A model generated the notes under the pieces. That model was not told the origin of the DNA. It did not search any database and saw only the letters and a list, made by a program, of their open reading frames with translations. From Diadema setosum (lineage: Eukaryota; Echinodermata; Echinoidea; Diadematoida; Diadematidae): a stretch of 64,000 nucleotides of DNA. The stretch is from the NCBI RefSeq assembly GCF_964275005.1, contig NC_092688.1, forward strand, positions 19,002,403-19,066,402, written 5' to 3'. Of this stretch, positions 1 to 17,321 are shown piece after piece. How positions within the stretch are numbered: position 1 is the first letter of the stretch; the number at the start of each line of letters is the position of its first letter. Both the position numbers and the translations under genes were made by a program.

Positions 1-1000
1 AGGAGAATGGAATAATGATTTAATGCGAGCGAGCGAAGCGAGTGAGCTTGAAAATTTTGATATTTTACAGTCCCCCAAACTGTCCTTTATGGCTGTATAT
101 ATATATTTTTTTTCTTTTTGCTTTGGAAATTAAGGGGGGGGCGCACCTGGCGAAAACTGCTGGCAATTACTGGCAGCAAAATCAATAGAATGGAATAATG
201 ATCAAATGCGAGCGAGCGAAGCGAGCGAGCTTCAAAATTTCGACATTTTACAGTCCAAAGACTGCCGTCTGTTGCTGTATTTTTTTTTCTTTTTTTCGCT
301 TTGGAAATTAAGGGGGGGGGGGCACACCGGGCGAAAACTGCTGGCAATTACTGGCAGCAACATCAGGAGAATGGAATAATGATTTAATGCGAGCGAGCGA
401 AGCGAGTGAGCTTGAAAACTTTGATATTTTACAGTCCCCAAAACTGTCCTTTATGGCTGTATATATATAGTTTTTTCTTTTTGCTTTGGAAATTAAGGGG
501 GGGGGCGCACCGGGCGAAAACTGCTGGCAATTACTGGCAGCAAAATCAATAGAATGGAATAATGATCAAATGCGAGCGAGCGAAGCGAGCGAGCTTCAAA
601 ATTTTGACATTTTACAGTCCAAAGACTGCCGTCTGTCGCTGTATCTTTTTTTTTTTTCGCTTTGGAAATTAAGGGGGGGGGGGCACACCGGGCGAAAACT
701 GCTGGCAATTACTGGCAGCAACATCAGGAGAATGGCATAATGATTAAATGCGAGCGAGCGAAGCGAGTGAACTTAAAAATTTTGACATTTTACAGTCCCC
801 AAAACTGTCGTTTGTGGCTGTTTTTTTTCCGCTTTGGAAATTAAGGGGGCGCACCGGGCGCAACTGCTGTCAGTCAGTGGCAGCAACATTAGGAGAATGC
901 GGTTAAATGCGGTTAAATGCGAGCGAGCGGAGCGAGCGAGCTTTAAAATTTTTACATTTTACACTCAAAAAACTGCCGTTTGTAGCTATATTTTTCGCTT
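1..1000. repeat. Tandem array of ~170-183 bp units, two alternating types
   Basis: The landmark GCGAGCGAGCGAAGCGAG recurs near 25, 208, 389, 572, 750 and (as a variant) 919, so about six units are visible and the array probably continues off the left edge. Each unit runs GCGAGC-rich block, ATTTTACAGTCC, a pyrimidine run, GGAAATTAAGG plus a long G run, then a CTGGCAATTACTGGCAGCAA block. Units alternate: type A has GTGAGCTTGAAAATTTTGAT and CCCCAAACTG, type B has GCGAGCTTCAAAATTT and CCAAAGACTGCCG. The true period is therefore a dimer of about 360 bp. The last two units are more diverged. Short open frames in it are repeat translation, not genes. Confidence 0.85.
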
Positions 1001-1918
1001 TTGTTTGTCCCACTCTTATGGGGGAACCATCCCCCCCCCCCATCGACGCCTCTGCATAATGAGGGTGCTTTTGTTAAGTAAAAGATCTGCTACACACCCT
1101 TTGATAAATTAGGGAAATATACGTCAATGTAAAAAGTGTACAAAGTTTATCGAAAGGGATCATGTATAGCGCAACTTTTGCATGTTTATGATTGCAATGC
1201 AACGATCTGGTGCATAGTTCTGGCGATAATTGGACAATTTTCCATTTAGAAAGTTCGAAATTTGTCCTCATCTCGGGAATTGCTTGGGGGATAAATGATT
1301 TGTCTGCTTAAACACTTCCGTAGGGGTGGGGCAAATGCCCCTTTGCCCCCCCCCCCCCCCCCCATAGACTCGACGCCAATGATCTTCCCTGGGTATGCCC
1401 ATAGATGTATCCTGACTGAGTCATCAGTCACTGTCGTTTCTCAGGAATGATTCAGGAAATGGAGGGGGTTCAATTATGGCTATATAGTTTTTGTTATTGT
1501 TTTTTTTTCTTTCTTTTCGTACATCGTTTGCAGATGGTCCCCAGTTACTCGCGTCATAACATTTTTACATGTAGGCCTATACTATTTGACGTTGTCAACG
1601 TCTGAGCCACACCTTACAGTGCATGTCGATTTTACTTTCTTCGCGAGCAAGCGAAGCGAGCGAGCGCTTGAGAAAATTATACATTTTCCTACAAGATAGA
1701 ATACTGTTCAGCTCTGTTACCTGTCTGAAGGCCGGCGTACAAACGGCATGCAATATGCCAAAATTGATACAATCACATTTCTGCTTCCTCCATTTTTTTT
1801 CCTCAAAATTCAGGGGGGGGGGGATGATTGTACAGGCCATCCCCCCCTCCTCCATTTCAGGGGGGGGGGGGATATATCCCCCCCCATCCCCCCCGGGATT
1901 TACGCCCATGATACATAC
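1001..1918. other. Intergenic, G/C homopolymer-rich, with a diverged relative of the first array
   Basis: No gene is visible. Around 1640-1870 the order GCGAGC-rich block, T run, AATTCAGG plus a G run repeats the layout of the array at 1-1000, so this looks like a diverged unit of the same family. Long C or G tracts occur at 1030-1041, 1347-1363, 1812-1823, 1860-1871 and 1877-1894. Confidence 0.5.
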
Positions 1919-2331
1919 ACACTCACCAAAAGAGAAAGAAAGCAAAGTAAACACTTTTTTTAGTTCATATTTTCCATAGAAGATTTTGATGAAAATCAAT
2001 GTATTATATTTCATGTCATATCAAAGATAATTTAATTGGCTATCAACCAAAATTTAAGCATGCGTGAACACATTCGTTTTTGTCCTTCAAGGCACAAAAG
2101 TAAAACTTGCAAAAACTATAGCATGTTGCCTTTCATTTGCAAATGCTCTTCAAGGTAACAATGATAACAAAAGACCAGTTTAACACAATGAGAGACATGG
2201 ATGAAATAGCGGGTTGATAGCCAATTAAATTTCCTTTCGTATGATATATAATACATTTTTTTAAACCAAATATTCTATTAAAAAATATACTCGAAAAAGT
2301 GTTTACTTTCTTCTTTTTTTTTGCTGAGTGT
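1919..2331. mobile_element. MITE with ~100 bp terminal inverted repeats
   Basis: The left end (ACACTCACCAAAAG, then AAAGTAAACACTTTTT) is mirrored at the right end (AAAAAGTGTTTACTTTCTTC, then TTGCTGAGTGT). The arms continue inward to matching blocks AATTGGCTATCAACC (near 2035) and GGTTGATAGCCAATTAAATT (near 2211). TA flanks both ends, compatible with a Tc1/mariner-type target site. No coding capacity is seen. Confidence 0.7.
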
Positions 2332-2425
2332 ATTTTAACATAACATTGGTCGATGCATTAAGCTTATATAGCATTATATTACAGAATAATTCAGGAGGAC
2401 ATCGTAAAATAACAATAAATTGTAA

Positions 2426-2428
<3 letters not shown>

Positions 2429-2458
<30 letters not shown>
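2429..2458. repeat. (ATCA)n microsatellite beside a LINE-like 3' tail
   Basis: About seven ATCA repeats are followed on the + strand by TTTATTTCC. Read on the minus strand this is GGAAATAAA plus a tetranucleotide array, the layout of many CR1/L2-type LINE 3' ends. The LINE body itself is not recognisable. Confidence 0.5.
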
Positions 2459-2459
<1 letters not shown>

Positions 2460-3720
2460 AGTTTATTTCCAATCAACGAAAATCAAAACGTAATACAAAG
2501 TATACATATCATAAAAATTAACTACATAATGATTGAGTATTCATTCACTATGTCATACACTACGATAACCAAATTTTAGAAGAAAAATAGAGAAAAGGGG
2601 GATTGAGGTAATGGATTTAGGAATGATTTATTTGTATAGTAATTGTAAGACAAGAAAAGAAAAGAAAAGCAGAAGACCGCGATCATAAGCAGCTGCTTGA
2701 CATAGATCGAGGTCTCGGGGTAAAATTAGAAATCAAGTTTGACTTAGACGGACGCGTCTGCAAAACAAAATTGTACAATAAACTACAAAGTATCGCTGTG
2801 ATATATCATCAAAATAAGTCGACCTACCTGCGTTCCGTGAGAGCTTACAATGCAAAGTTGCAAAGTGATAGGTAAAAGCATTCTCGTGTACGTGTGTGCC
2901 TTGTTGCAGCCAGATATTAGAAATGAAAGGCGCATGCGTGATAAAAACGTACGTCACTGCACCCCACCGATCTCCTCGGCCAATATGATCGTGGATGAGC
3001 CAGTGACTTCAAGAATAATAGACAATAAGAAAATTCAACGCTGAACGAGCAACACTCTGTCAGGCCCGTAACTATAGAACGTTTATTGGGGAGTTCGAAA
3101 TTTGCAAATAGTGGACCTTTCTGAGGGAGCAGGGAGGTGGTATTACCTCCCTGGAGGGAGTGAGCAGGGAAGGTCTGAGAGGCATGAGAGGTTAACTGTA
3201 TTACAATCCTTGCATAATTCCAGATTACTGATATGACTAACGAATGACACTGCAGGGAAACATGAAAATTATTCTCGGTACTGGGTATGGTGCAATCCTA
3301 TGTCTTTTGTTAATCATATATGATTGACAGATGATGTCACTGGCAGAATCTTGGTTTGTAATGGTGTTTTTTGTTTTGTTTTGTTTTTGTTTTTTTTTGG
3401 GGGGGGGGGCGTATCCAAATAATCTGAAGGAAAATATTGTACAATATTGTTGTAAAAATGGCACATAATATTAATATACATTTTAAGTTGCTCAAAGCAA
3501 AAACAAACGAAATTCTTTGATTGTAGCGTAATTTCCTCATTTACTTGAAAAACTTGTAAAACTTGAATATGAAATGTGGAATATATACTTACTATACTTA
3601 CTATGCTTGTTTGTTTTTTCCTCGTTCTCTTCCTCTATCTAATTTAATGTTTGGGTTGTTGGACTGTTGTTGTTGTTGAAGTAAATTATCATCGATTATT
3701 CAGTGTTTTAGGTTATAGCC
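2459..3720. other. Intergenic, no gene recognised
   Basis: AT-rich sequence with no convincing exon. It contains a small palindromic block (GGGAGGTGGTATTACCTCCC, near 3132) and a T-run/G-run junction at about 3382-3408. Confidence 0.5.
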
Positions 3721-3822
3721 ATGATAAAAATCATGGGGAATAAACTCCGGTTGGATTCAAACCCATGACCTTCTAATTGCTAGACAGGAGTAATATCCAC
3801 TAGACTCCAGAGCTTCCGGCCA
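3721..3822 (-). mobile_element. tRNA-derived SINE fragment
   Basis: Read on the minus strand from about 3820, a tRNA-like head is visible: TCTAGTGGATA in the D-arm position, TCTAGCAAT in the anticodon loop region, and a B-box-like GGGTTTGAATCC. It is followed by a short nontRNA body (TTTATTCCCCATGATTTTT). The acceptor stem does not pair, so this is not a functional tRNA gene. The head is similar to the SINE at 49250. Confidence 0.6.
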
Positions 3823-4679
3823 AAAATCAGTCATGATTCTGGTTCCTTGTAATGCATAGCGGCGGTCATGGCCGTTATGTTATTGCATATACATTCAAAT
3901 GGATGATTATTGCCTCGAGTTGTTTTTATTGCAACTGACTGAAAAATTGTCCGTCATACCCCTTCATCATTAACCACACATGTCAATGTTTCCCTTTTAA
4001 TGAAAATAGTCGGAATCTTTGCAGTACCAAGAACGTAGACTGCAATTCTGAAAAATCTTGCAACCAACTCATCAGTTTCATAATATTCTACTGTCTACCT
4101 TGCTCCATGCTCACATCGATAAACCTACAAGAATAAACAATGCAAGGTCTATTAAAACTCTGATTGATATTATTCTCCCGATGTTGCTCGTGGAAATTGT
4201 AGAAACAGTATCATGATATTCCTGACCATTTACCCGTTTTTAATACGCTTTAAAATCCTCAATTACCTAGCCGATGTTATGATCGTTCAGTTACAATGTA
4301 CAGGAGTGAAACTCCAGAAAACATACATTTTTTTTAATCAAGATCTCTTAGAAGAACAATAAAACGGTATGATGTTATCAAGGTGCACAATTCAAACATC
4401 TAGGTTTGTATTCGAAGGCTTATTTTTTTCTTATTATGATAAACAAAATCATACCCTTGACTCCTACAAAGAAGCCGAGGAAATGGCGTTTGACAACCTT
4501 GAACTGACCATGGTTTCAGGCAATGTACGCTCACCCGTAATCGTCTTTTTAAGTTGCACTGTATCTCTGAGAAAATGACAAAAGTGCCCCCTTGCTGACC
4601 ATAAAGATTTGCTTAAAAAGTGTGATAAAGAGTAACCAACATTAATCAATAACAATGGAAAGGAAGTCACTTTAACTCA
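3823..4679. other. Intergenic, no gene recognised
   Basis: AT-rich DNA without splice-supported coding sequence or a clear repeat. Confidence 0.4.
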
Positions 4680-5120
4680 AAGTCAGTGATAAGCCACGTG
4701 GCACCTTGCTCATGTGGTTGTTGATTGATGGCATGGATCTCCAAGTTCAACATCCGAAGCCAAGGCGATGGTACCAGGTGTACACGGCTCCATCACTGGA
4801 GACGTGCAAAATTATCAGATATTATTTACCTCAATATTCACAAAGTAAAGCGTTTATTAATATGGCATATCTATGTCTGGAATCAACGTTACCAAACGTG
4901 TTTTTCTCCTCACGTGGCTATACATTAACTCGAGCGAGAAAATCTGTTACATCAGCTTTTTTTTTTTTAATACGATGTTATTGTATTATCGTTGTCTTGT
5001 GAAGGAAATCGTAGCAGTTATAGACGGGAATAATGGTCCATATACTGAAGGGAGATAGAAGTCACAGTTGTTGTGGTAGTAAATGGAGTAGTTGCAGAAA
5101 TGGTATACTATGAGTAGCGA
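4680..5120 (+). repeat. Local dispersed unit, copy a
   Basis: CACGTGGCACCTTGCTCATG, GGTACCAGGTGTACACGG and GGAGACGTGCAAAATTATC match, in order and spacing, blocks at 34.6, 37.8, 41.8 and 42.9 kb. A GTAGT-rich tail (5070-5110) follows, as in the other copies. This is the most distant copy and in the same orientation as the others. No coding function is seen. Confidence 0.5.
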
Positions 5121-5215
5121 TAGAAATAATCTATTAGTTATCAACATCTTTTAACGGGAACAATCGTTCAGTTCTGCTGATATCCAGCAGACTTTCATTT
5201 CAAGAAAGCCCTGTA

Positions 5216-5218
<3 letters not shown>

Positions 5219-5273
<55 letters not shown>
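5219..5273. repeat. (TA)n microsatellite
   Basis: Near-pure TA dinucleotide run with one phase break near 5251. Confidence 0.95.
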
Positions 5274-5616
5274 GACTTTCATATTAAAAGCAAAACAAAA
5301 CGATACAAACAAACAAAAAATCTTTACACGAATTGAATAAAATAGCAATGATAACATATCAGTTGTTACTATGATAACATTAGTAGCTGTTTCTCTGATA
5401 GGGAAATGAGTAATGGGTGAGAAGACAGGAGTGCGTATTAGAATCATTCACACTGTTAGCAATGATGCAGTATTTATTCTAAGTACACAGAGTGATATTA
5501 TAACAGTACTGACATTACGTTATGAGGTTAGCAAGAGCAAGATTATGCATTATTGTTCTTACTCTGTGGAAAATGTCTAGTCTCAGCCAAAGTATTCCTG
5601 CTTCTTCTATTTTGTT

Positions 5617-6005
5617 GTCAAGGTCAGTTTTGGTTGAGACCTAACTTCAGGTTTCTAACATTTTTTGGTGAGATGATGAGAAACCTCTTATAGAATATGA
5701 AAGAACGTGTTATTCCAAGAGGAATTCAATGTTCATTTGATGAAACTTGTTTTTTAAATGGCTGAGACATCCATAACAGTGCAATCCAAATAACAAGTGG
5801 GACCCACCTTTTATAAGGATTGCTTTGTTCTACTTTACTTTTGGATGCCTCAGCCATTCCGAAACCGATTTTCATCAAATAAACTTCGAATTCTTCTTAT
5901 ACTAGAATGATATGTTCTGTATAATTTCATAAGTGGTTTCTTGGTATCTCGCAGAAGGTTAAACGCCCAGTTCTCATCTCCACCAATACTATAACATCCC
6001 TTTAA
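5617..6005. mobile_element. Palindromic MITE, TTAA family
   Basis: The two halves are long inverted repeats: GGTGAGATGATGAGAAACC on the left mirrors the TTTCATAAGTGGTTTCTTGG region on the right. The centre is a hairpin around GGGACCCACCTTTTATAAGG. The right end reads ATAACATCCCTTTAA, matching the family end TTAAAGGGATG. Related copies sit at 43827-44196 and 46349-46690. Confidence 0.65.
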
Positions 6006-6696
6006 TCAAGGGTATATTGAGTAGTTAATAAACTAAACACTGTGAAATCCGTAAGCTGTTGAACTGTCTAAAGCAACCTTATAGGTATATAGTTACTAGG
6101 ACAAACAACGCATTCCAAATTAATCTGATTAGACAAAATGCATTGGTAATCAAATGGTTAAACCATTTTTATTGATTGATTTCAGACGCTTCGGTTAATT
6201 AGGTAAAAGGTCGGTAGTCAAATTCACAAACCTACTAACGTCACAAGAAGGAAACGAAATATACCAGCTCTTAATCTCGGATTTCAAATTGCTGTAATAT
6301 AAGCATTTTAAAGAATACATTATTTTCCTCGAGTGGCAACTGATCATGCGGTTGTGAACGTGACAACCGTCACTCCTGGTCTGCTAATTCAGCAGTTAGA
6401 GAGACTTCCATATCATTTTCTGTAAGTTAAAAAGTCGATAAAAGAAACTTACTTATAAAGAAGTACATTATTTTGTCGAGTCAGTATTTCGTACTTGCGT
6501 CGGTAGAGAGTCGGCATACAACCTACATCTTAACTTTATCATTGTCTTCTGATAAGTTATGATATGTTTGTCCGTTATCATACAATATACGTAACCCTGA
6601 CATTGAGCCAATTAGATTTGCGGATCTGACTTGAAGTGTTTGCATTATGGCGCGCCGCTTGGGAACAGAACATCTTGCCACGGCTGCATCAAAAAG

Positions 6697-6705
6697 TATA
6701 AATAT
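6697..6705 (+). promoter_or_regulatory. TATA box of protease gene 1
   Basis: TATAAATAT, preceded by CATCAAAAAG. The surrounding sequence, including GGCATCAAAAAG and TATTGCC, is conserved in the mirrored copy at 33604-33596. An initiator-like TCATCAGATC lies about 30 bp downstream, which places the start site near 6728-6731. Confidence 0.65.
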
Positions 6706-6727
6706 TGCCATCTGACTGCAGCTCCTC

Positions 6728-6809
6728 ATCAGATCTGCCTTGAAGATCGCCCTCTACTGACCTCTAGAAGAGTCTTCTCGACACCAGCTCAACCAGTTCG
6801 TCTTTGCCG
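6728..6809 (+). other. Noncoding first exon (5' UTR) of protease gene 1
   Basis: It runs from the predicted start site to a GTGAGT donor at 6810. The coding exon begins after an acceptor at 8073, so intron 1 is about 1.26 kb. The mirrored exon at 33574-33468 ends about 25 bp further downstream at its own GTGAGA donor. Confidence 0.55.
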
Positions 6810-6994
6810 GTGAGTTTTCCTGTTTTCCTATTGAACCTGCTGTCATAATATCAGGAAATAGACAAGGTGCTACTTATTTACAATAGAGGTAATCCAACTC
6901 TTCTCCCAAATATCAATAAACTCCTCAGCATCTCTAATGTCTTCGAATAGATTCTTCACTAATGCTGCTTATCATTTTTCTAGAAAATAAAATC

Positions 6995-7345
6995 TAAAGG
7001 CTCCGTCAAAAATTTCTTTAGGAACTGGTACAAACGCCGTAAGAACGATTTTACACCACTCCGGAAGAGCTCCTCAAAACGGTCGTACAAAACCAGCATT
7101 CTTATTTTCATAAACCGTTCGTAAGTTCGCAGCCAGCCTTGTCGATAGCCTTGTCCAAGATAATTTTCAACATCGTATATATACGAATCCCCCTTTTCTC
7201 AAGGCGGCCACACGAACAAGAGCAACGTCAAAAAGATTTTAGTAAATTTCGTACGGTCGCAAGACAATTCCATAGAAGCCTCAAATATTCTTAAGATGAT
7301 CGTAAAACGCTCGAAGTTTTTCACAGAGGGCTCGTACGGCGTTCG
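6995..7345. mobile_element. Foldback/MITE-like insertion in intron 1 of gene 1
   Basis: The left end (AAGGCTCCGTCAAAAATTTC, then ACAAACGCCGTAAG) is mirrored by the right end (GAAGTTTTTCACAGAGGGCTC, GTACGGCGTTCGTG). CGTAAG/CGTACG words recur through 7000-7690. The equivalent intron in arm 2 lacks it. Confidence 0.4.
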
Positions 7346-8078
7346 TGCAGTTGTAGTCTCCTTAGCACTGATGCCATGCTGGCAGTATCAAATTTTCAAC
7401 AGTCATAGAATTTTCGGCAGTACCTACACGACATGGCTTTTTTCCTCAACCAGACAACAGATATAAACATTTGTGAGATCTTTTTACGAATGACTTGAGA
7501 ATGCCGTGAGCTTCACGTACGACTCACTTCGTTTCTGAAGAAGGTCTTGAATAATTGTTCTTCTAAATTTATCGGGGTTCGTACGAATTTCGTAAGAAGG
7601 CCGTAAGAAACTATGCCCCATCATACGTATATCTACGAATCTCTACGAACTCCCGAATTCGTATGAACATGGAGATTGTTTACGAACCTTTGTGACCGTA
7701 ACTTTACTTCAAACAAAAAAAAGTTATAACTGATTTAGAAAAAGTTGCCCATTCTATTAGGTGTTATTTTTTATTTAGATAGATTGAAAAACAATGCTTG
7801 AAATTATCAAGTTACGTGTATTCGAAATTCTGCTCGACCATATGATATCAATTCATGGAACTTAAAGATAGGTGTCGAGGGACCAACGCTGGTACTAAAT
7901 GTTGTTAAATCCAGACTATATCTAAGATAAAGTCGTATATGTGCTGTTTCAATTAGCAGGAAAGTTTGCCGCAAACACAGTGATGGATTTAGTGTATGCA
8001 GAAATTATGGCACATGGAGCTAAACAAGCCTTTAACCGCCCCTCCCTCTCTCTCTCTCTCTTGACTTGTGCAGACATC

Positions 8079-14196
<6,118 letters not shown>

Positions 14197-15587
14197 GTAT
14201 GTATGACACCTTTCATACGTGTACATTTATGTACATCGACTGGGAAGGGTGCTTTTCGAACTTTCTACATAAGTCAACCAAAATAGCCAATGGTTGCTTA
14301 CATTTGAATAGAAAACTAGAGATACACAGGATGCCAATTCAAACAGAACAGGAAAGATTGCATTAAAATCTGACATAGACAGTGTAAGTGACATTTGAAA
14401 TTTCACAGTTCCATAAAGCTGCTATTGGCAGCAAGCACATAACACACATAATATACCAAGAACATGAGGTGATTATGTCATACCCTGACAATTGTCATAT
14501 TGACTTGTTTACAAAATATATTATTAAAATCTATAATCATAGTTGACGGTTTACCCGCTACAACCCTTTCCCTTTAAAATATATAGTTATTAGATTATTA
14601 CAACCTGCAATCTAATTTGCCGTGAGATTATGATGAATTGAAGCTATCTAGTTTGTTTTCACTTGTAGTTTGCAAGTCTATAAAGAATTGTACGGCATTA
14701 ACATCGCCACCTCAACTAATTTGCATTGTGGTTGCAATCGACTTTTCTGTTTGGCGATAATATGTGAAACATCGAATTTTCATGACTTTCTTATTTTACC
14801 CTATCCGATTTCCATGCGCTTCTCGAAATATGTTTGTTTAATTTGTCTCTATTATGATATTTTGTTGGACGTGGAGTGGATTTTTACTAAAATCAACGCT
14901 ATCGTTTATTTCTCTCAAAATGACGTAGGTTAAGGGAGAGCTTCCTTTCAGACCAAGGCGTGACGTAGCCACGACTCGTCTCCCATTGGTCTTCAAGCAG
15001 ACGATCTGATGAGATTACAACGAATTTTATGGCATCTAAATTATCGATAATCATCATCATTGACTCGAATGTTACTTCCCGAAAAAAGAAATCGTACTGG
15101 ATTTCTTTCAGGTGCACTTTGCAGTACCGTTAACTCTGTAAAAATCAATGGGTATGCATTAATTGTATCAATGTAAACCAGAAATTAGTTTTCTTTAAAA
15201 ATTTGATAACATACACTGGGTCACAGAGAAAAAATACTCAGACTGATAGATTTTGAATGAGTCTCAGTTAGCAGAATTCAGAATATGTAATATTTCAGAC
15301 ATGATCAACAACTTGACAGTCTTACAGCAAAGTTACACCTCTTGAAACGAGATATGAAAATTAAAAAAATCCCTGTCTCAAACTAATGATCAAACAGATA
15401 CAATTAAATACATGATCTTCCATGATGGACGAAAGGCGATTATATAGCAGGTCATAGTTATTTCAGGTGTGATTAACACAATGGTTTAGCGAAATCACGA
15501 TTGTTGTCTTAGACGTTGATGAATGGTGACATCCTTGTAATTGATTAAAGCTCAGCAATATGATGATAGGTATGACATTTGCTCTCC

Positions 15588-15593
15588 AATAAA
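15588..15593 (+). terminator. Candidate polyadenylation signal of protease gene 1
   Basis: AATAAA conserved in the arm 2 counterpart (24540-24535), followed by a GT-rich stretch (GGTTTGTTGAC). It is about 1.4 kb past the stop codon, so it fits only if the stop-adjacent donor is spliced to a 3' UTR exon. A conserved acceptor-like TTTCTTTCAG ends at 15111. Confidence 0.35.
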
Positions 15594-16043
15594 GACGTCT
15601 GCAAGATTATATCGATCTGGTTTGTTGACTTGCACTCATTTCTTGAAAAAGGTTGAAGGAATATTGATATGGAGGAATTATTTTCCCCTTCGGTCATTAC
15701 ACTCTTTGTATCGCATCGTCCTAATACTGATGCTGATGATTATGTATATGAGAGGAAAAAATGGCCAGGTCGAAAATCCCGAGTGCACTGATATTCCAGC
15801 AAGCACATTATCAAACTTTTTTGCGTGTGTGTGTGTGTGTGTGTGTCTGTTTGTGTGTGTGTGTGTGTGTGCGCGCGTGGGTGTCTGCGTGTGAGTTTGT
15901 TAGCAAGAGTGAGGGAGAGAGACAGACAGACACGGAAGGGGAATTTCTGTAGCGGGATATACGATAGTTCCTTTTTCACATTGGACAAGAATTACTCACA
16001 TGCATACACACATACATGCATGTACATATGCATATTATATATA

Positions 16044-16047
<4 letters not shown>

Positions 16048-16132
<85 letters not shown>

Positions 16133-16266
16133 ACAAAACTGAAACCAAGTTCATGCTGTATTCACCAACAGTACATTTCGGTGTGATGCCGAAATAAACT
16201 GTTATTGAATACAGCATGAACTTGGTTTCAGTTTTGTTTTTGATAATGATGATGATGGTATATATA
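16048..16266. repeat. (TA)n/(TCA)n plus a perfect foldback
   Basis: TA run 16048-16100 and TCA run 16101-16129. The block AAACTGAAACCAAGTTCATG with CTGTATTCA is then repeated exactly inverted at 16205-16250, and the flanking trinucleotide and TA runs are mirrored as well. The loop itself contains a second hairpin (ACATTTCGG / CCGAAATAAACTGT). Confidence 0.8.
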
Positions 16267-17050
16267 AAGAGAGAGAGAGAGAGAAACTTTTGTGCGGATG
16301 ATGGATACACGAGTATTTATATATGTATGGATAATAATATGTCTGTTGACAAAAAATGTGACATTTTGTACAAGTTGCTGTTGTAGCAACAAATGCCGTG
16401 GTTGTAGGGAACACTAATCCATTTTTGACTTGAAGTGAAATTCAATTTGATTTGATTTGATTCGAATTGAATTATTTGTTCCTGCATTTACATGCATGTA
16501 CATAATAATATACTCATATTGTTGGTGCCATACATAATACGTAAACATAGATTGTAAGCAAAGTAGTTTTGTCTTCATTGCCTTTACAGTGTAACAAAAC
16601 GTATCAAATAACAGAAGGGCTATAGCTTTAAGCGTAGTTTGATTTGTTTGCAACCCTCATACATAATACATATCAGGAAAAAATATACAAGAAGGAATGA
16701 CTTGCGTAAAATAGAATAGAAGGAAGGGAAAAGAAAAGGTCTGTGTGCTTTCACTACAGGTTTACACAAAGTTAGATCACCTGGATCGCTGATCAGGAAG
16801 GCATGACAAAATATTTTCTCACCGAGGTACAGCCTGTCAGAGAAGTAAGAATCACGTCACGAGGAAAGATATAGCAAAAAGTAACTGTGATCTTGTTGTC
16901 AAACTGCCGTATGAAAAAAGGCGACTTGCAAGCTGGTGACTGATAAAGTCATCCCTGTATAACTACAGCCAAATCCCAGCAACCAAAATCAATGGCGTAG
17001 ATTTCCTCAAGCAATGAAGCACACATTATGTACACACACACACACACACA
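16267..17050. other. Spacer of the inverted duplication, no gene recognised
   Basis: A GATTT-type tail near 16445-16470 hints at a LINE 3' end. An (AC)n run at 17033-17050 borders the LINE poly(A). No exon seen. Confidence 0.4.
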
Positions 17051-17273
17051 CTTTTTTTTTTCAATGATATTTTATTGATTTCATTCAAATTAATCATAAA
17101 TCAACCCATTCTGGGTGTAACATGAACATAAGAACGGTACAAATGCCATTCAAAAGACAAATCCATAACCAACTTATACTGCCCATCATCTCCCTTCAAA
17201 CATAACAACTCGATTATAAATCAAACCTACTGACCATTTCTTCACGAGAAAGTATTGACATGTACAAAAAAAA

Positions 17274-17321
<48 letters not shown>

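Noticed and set aside
7941-8078. An upstream in-frame ATG extending the protease N-terminus
   Set aside because: It lies before a good polypyrimidine tract and acceptor, is not conserved in arm 2, and would bury the signal peptide.
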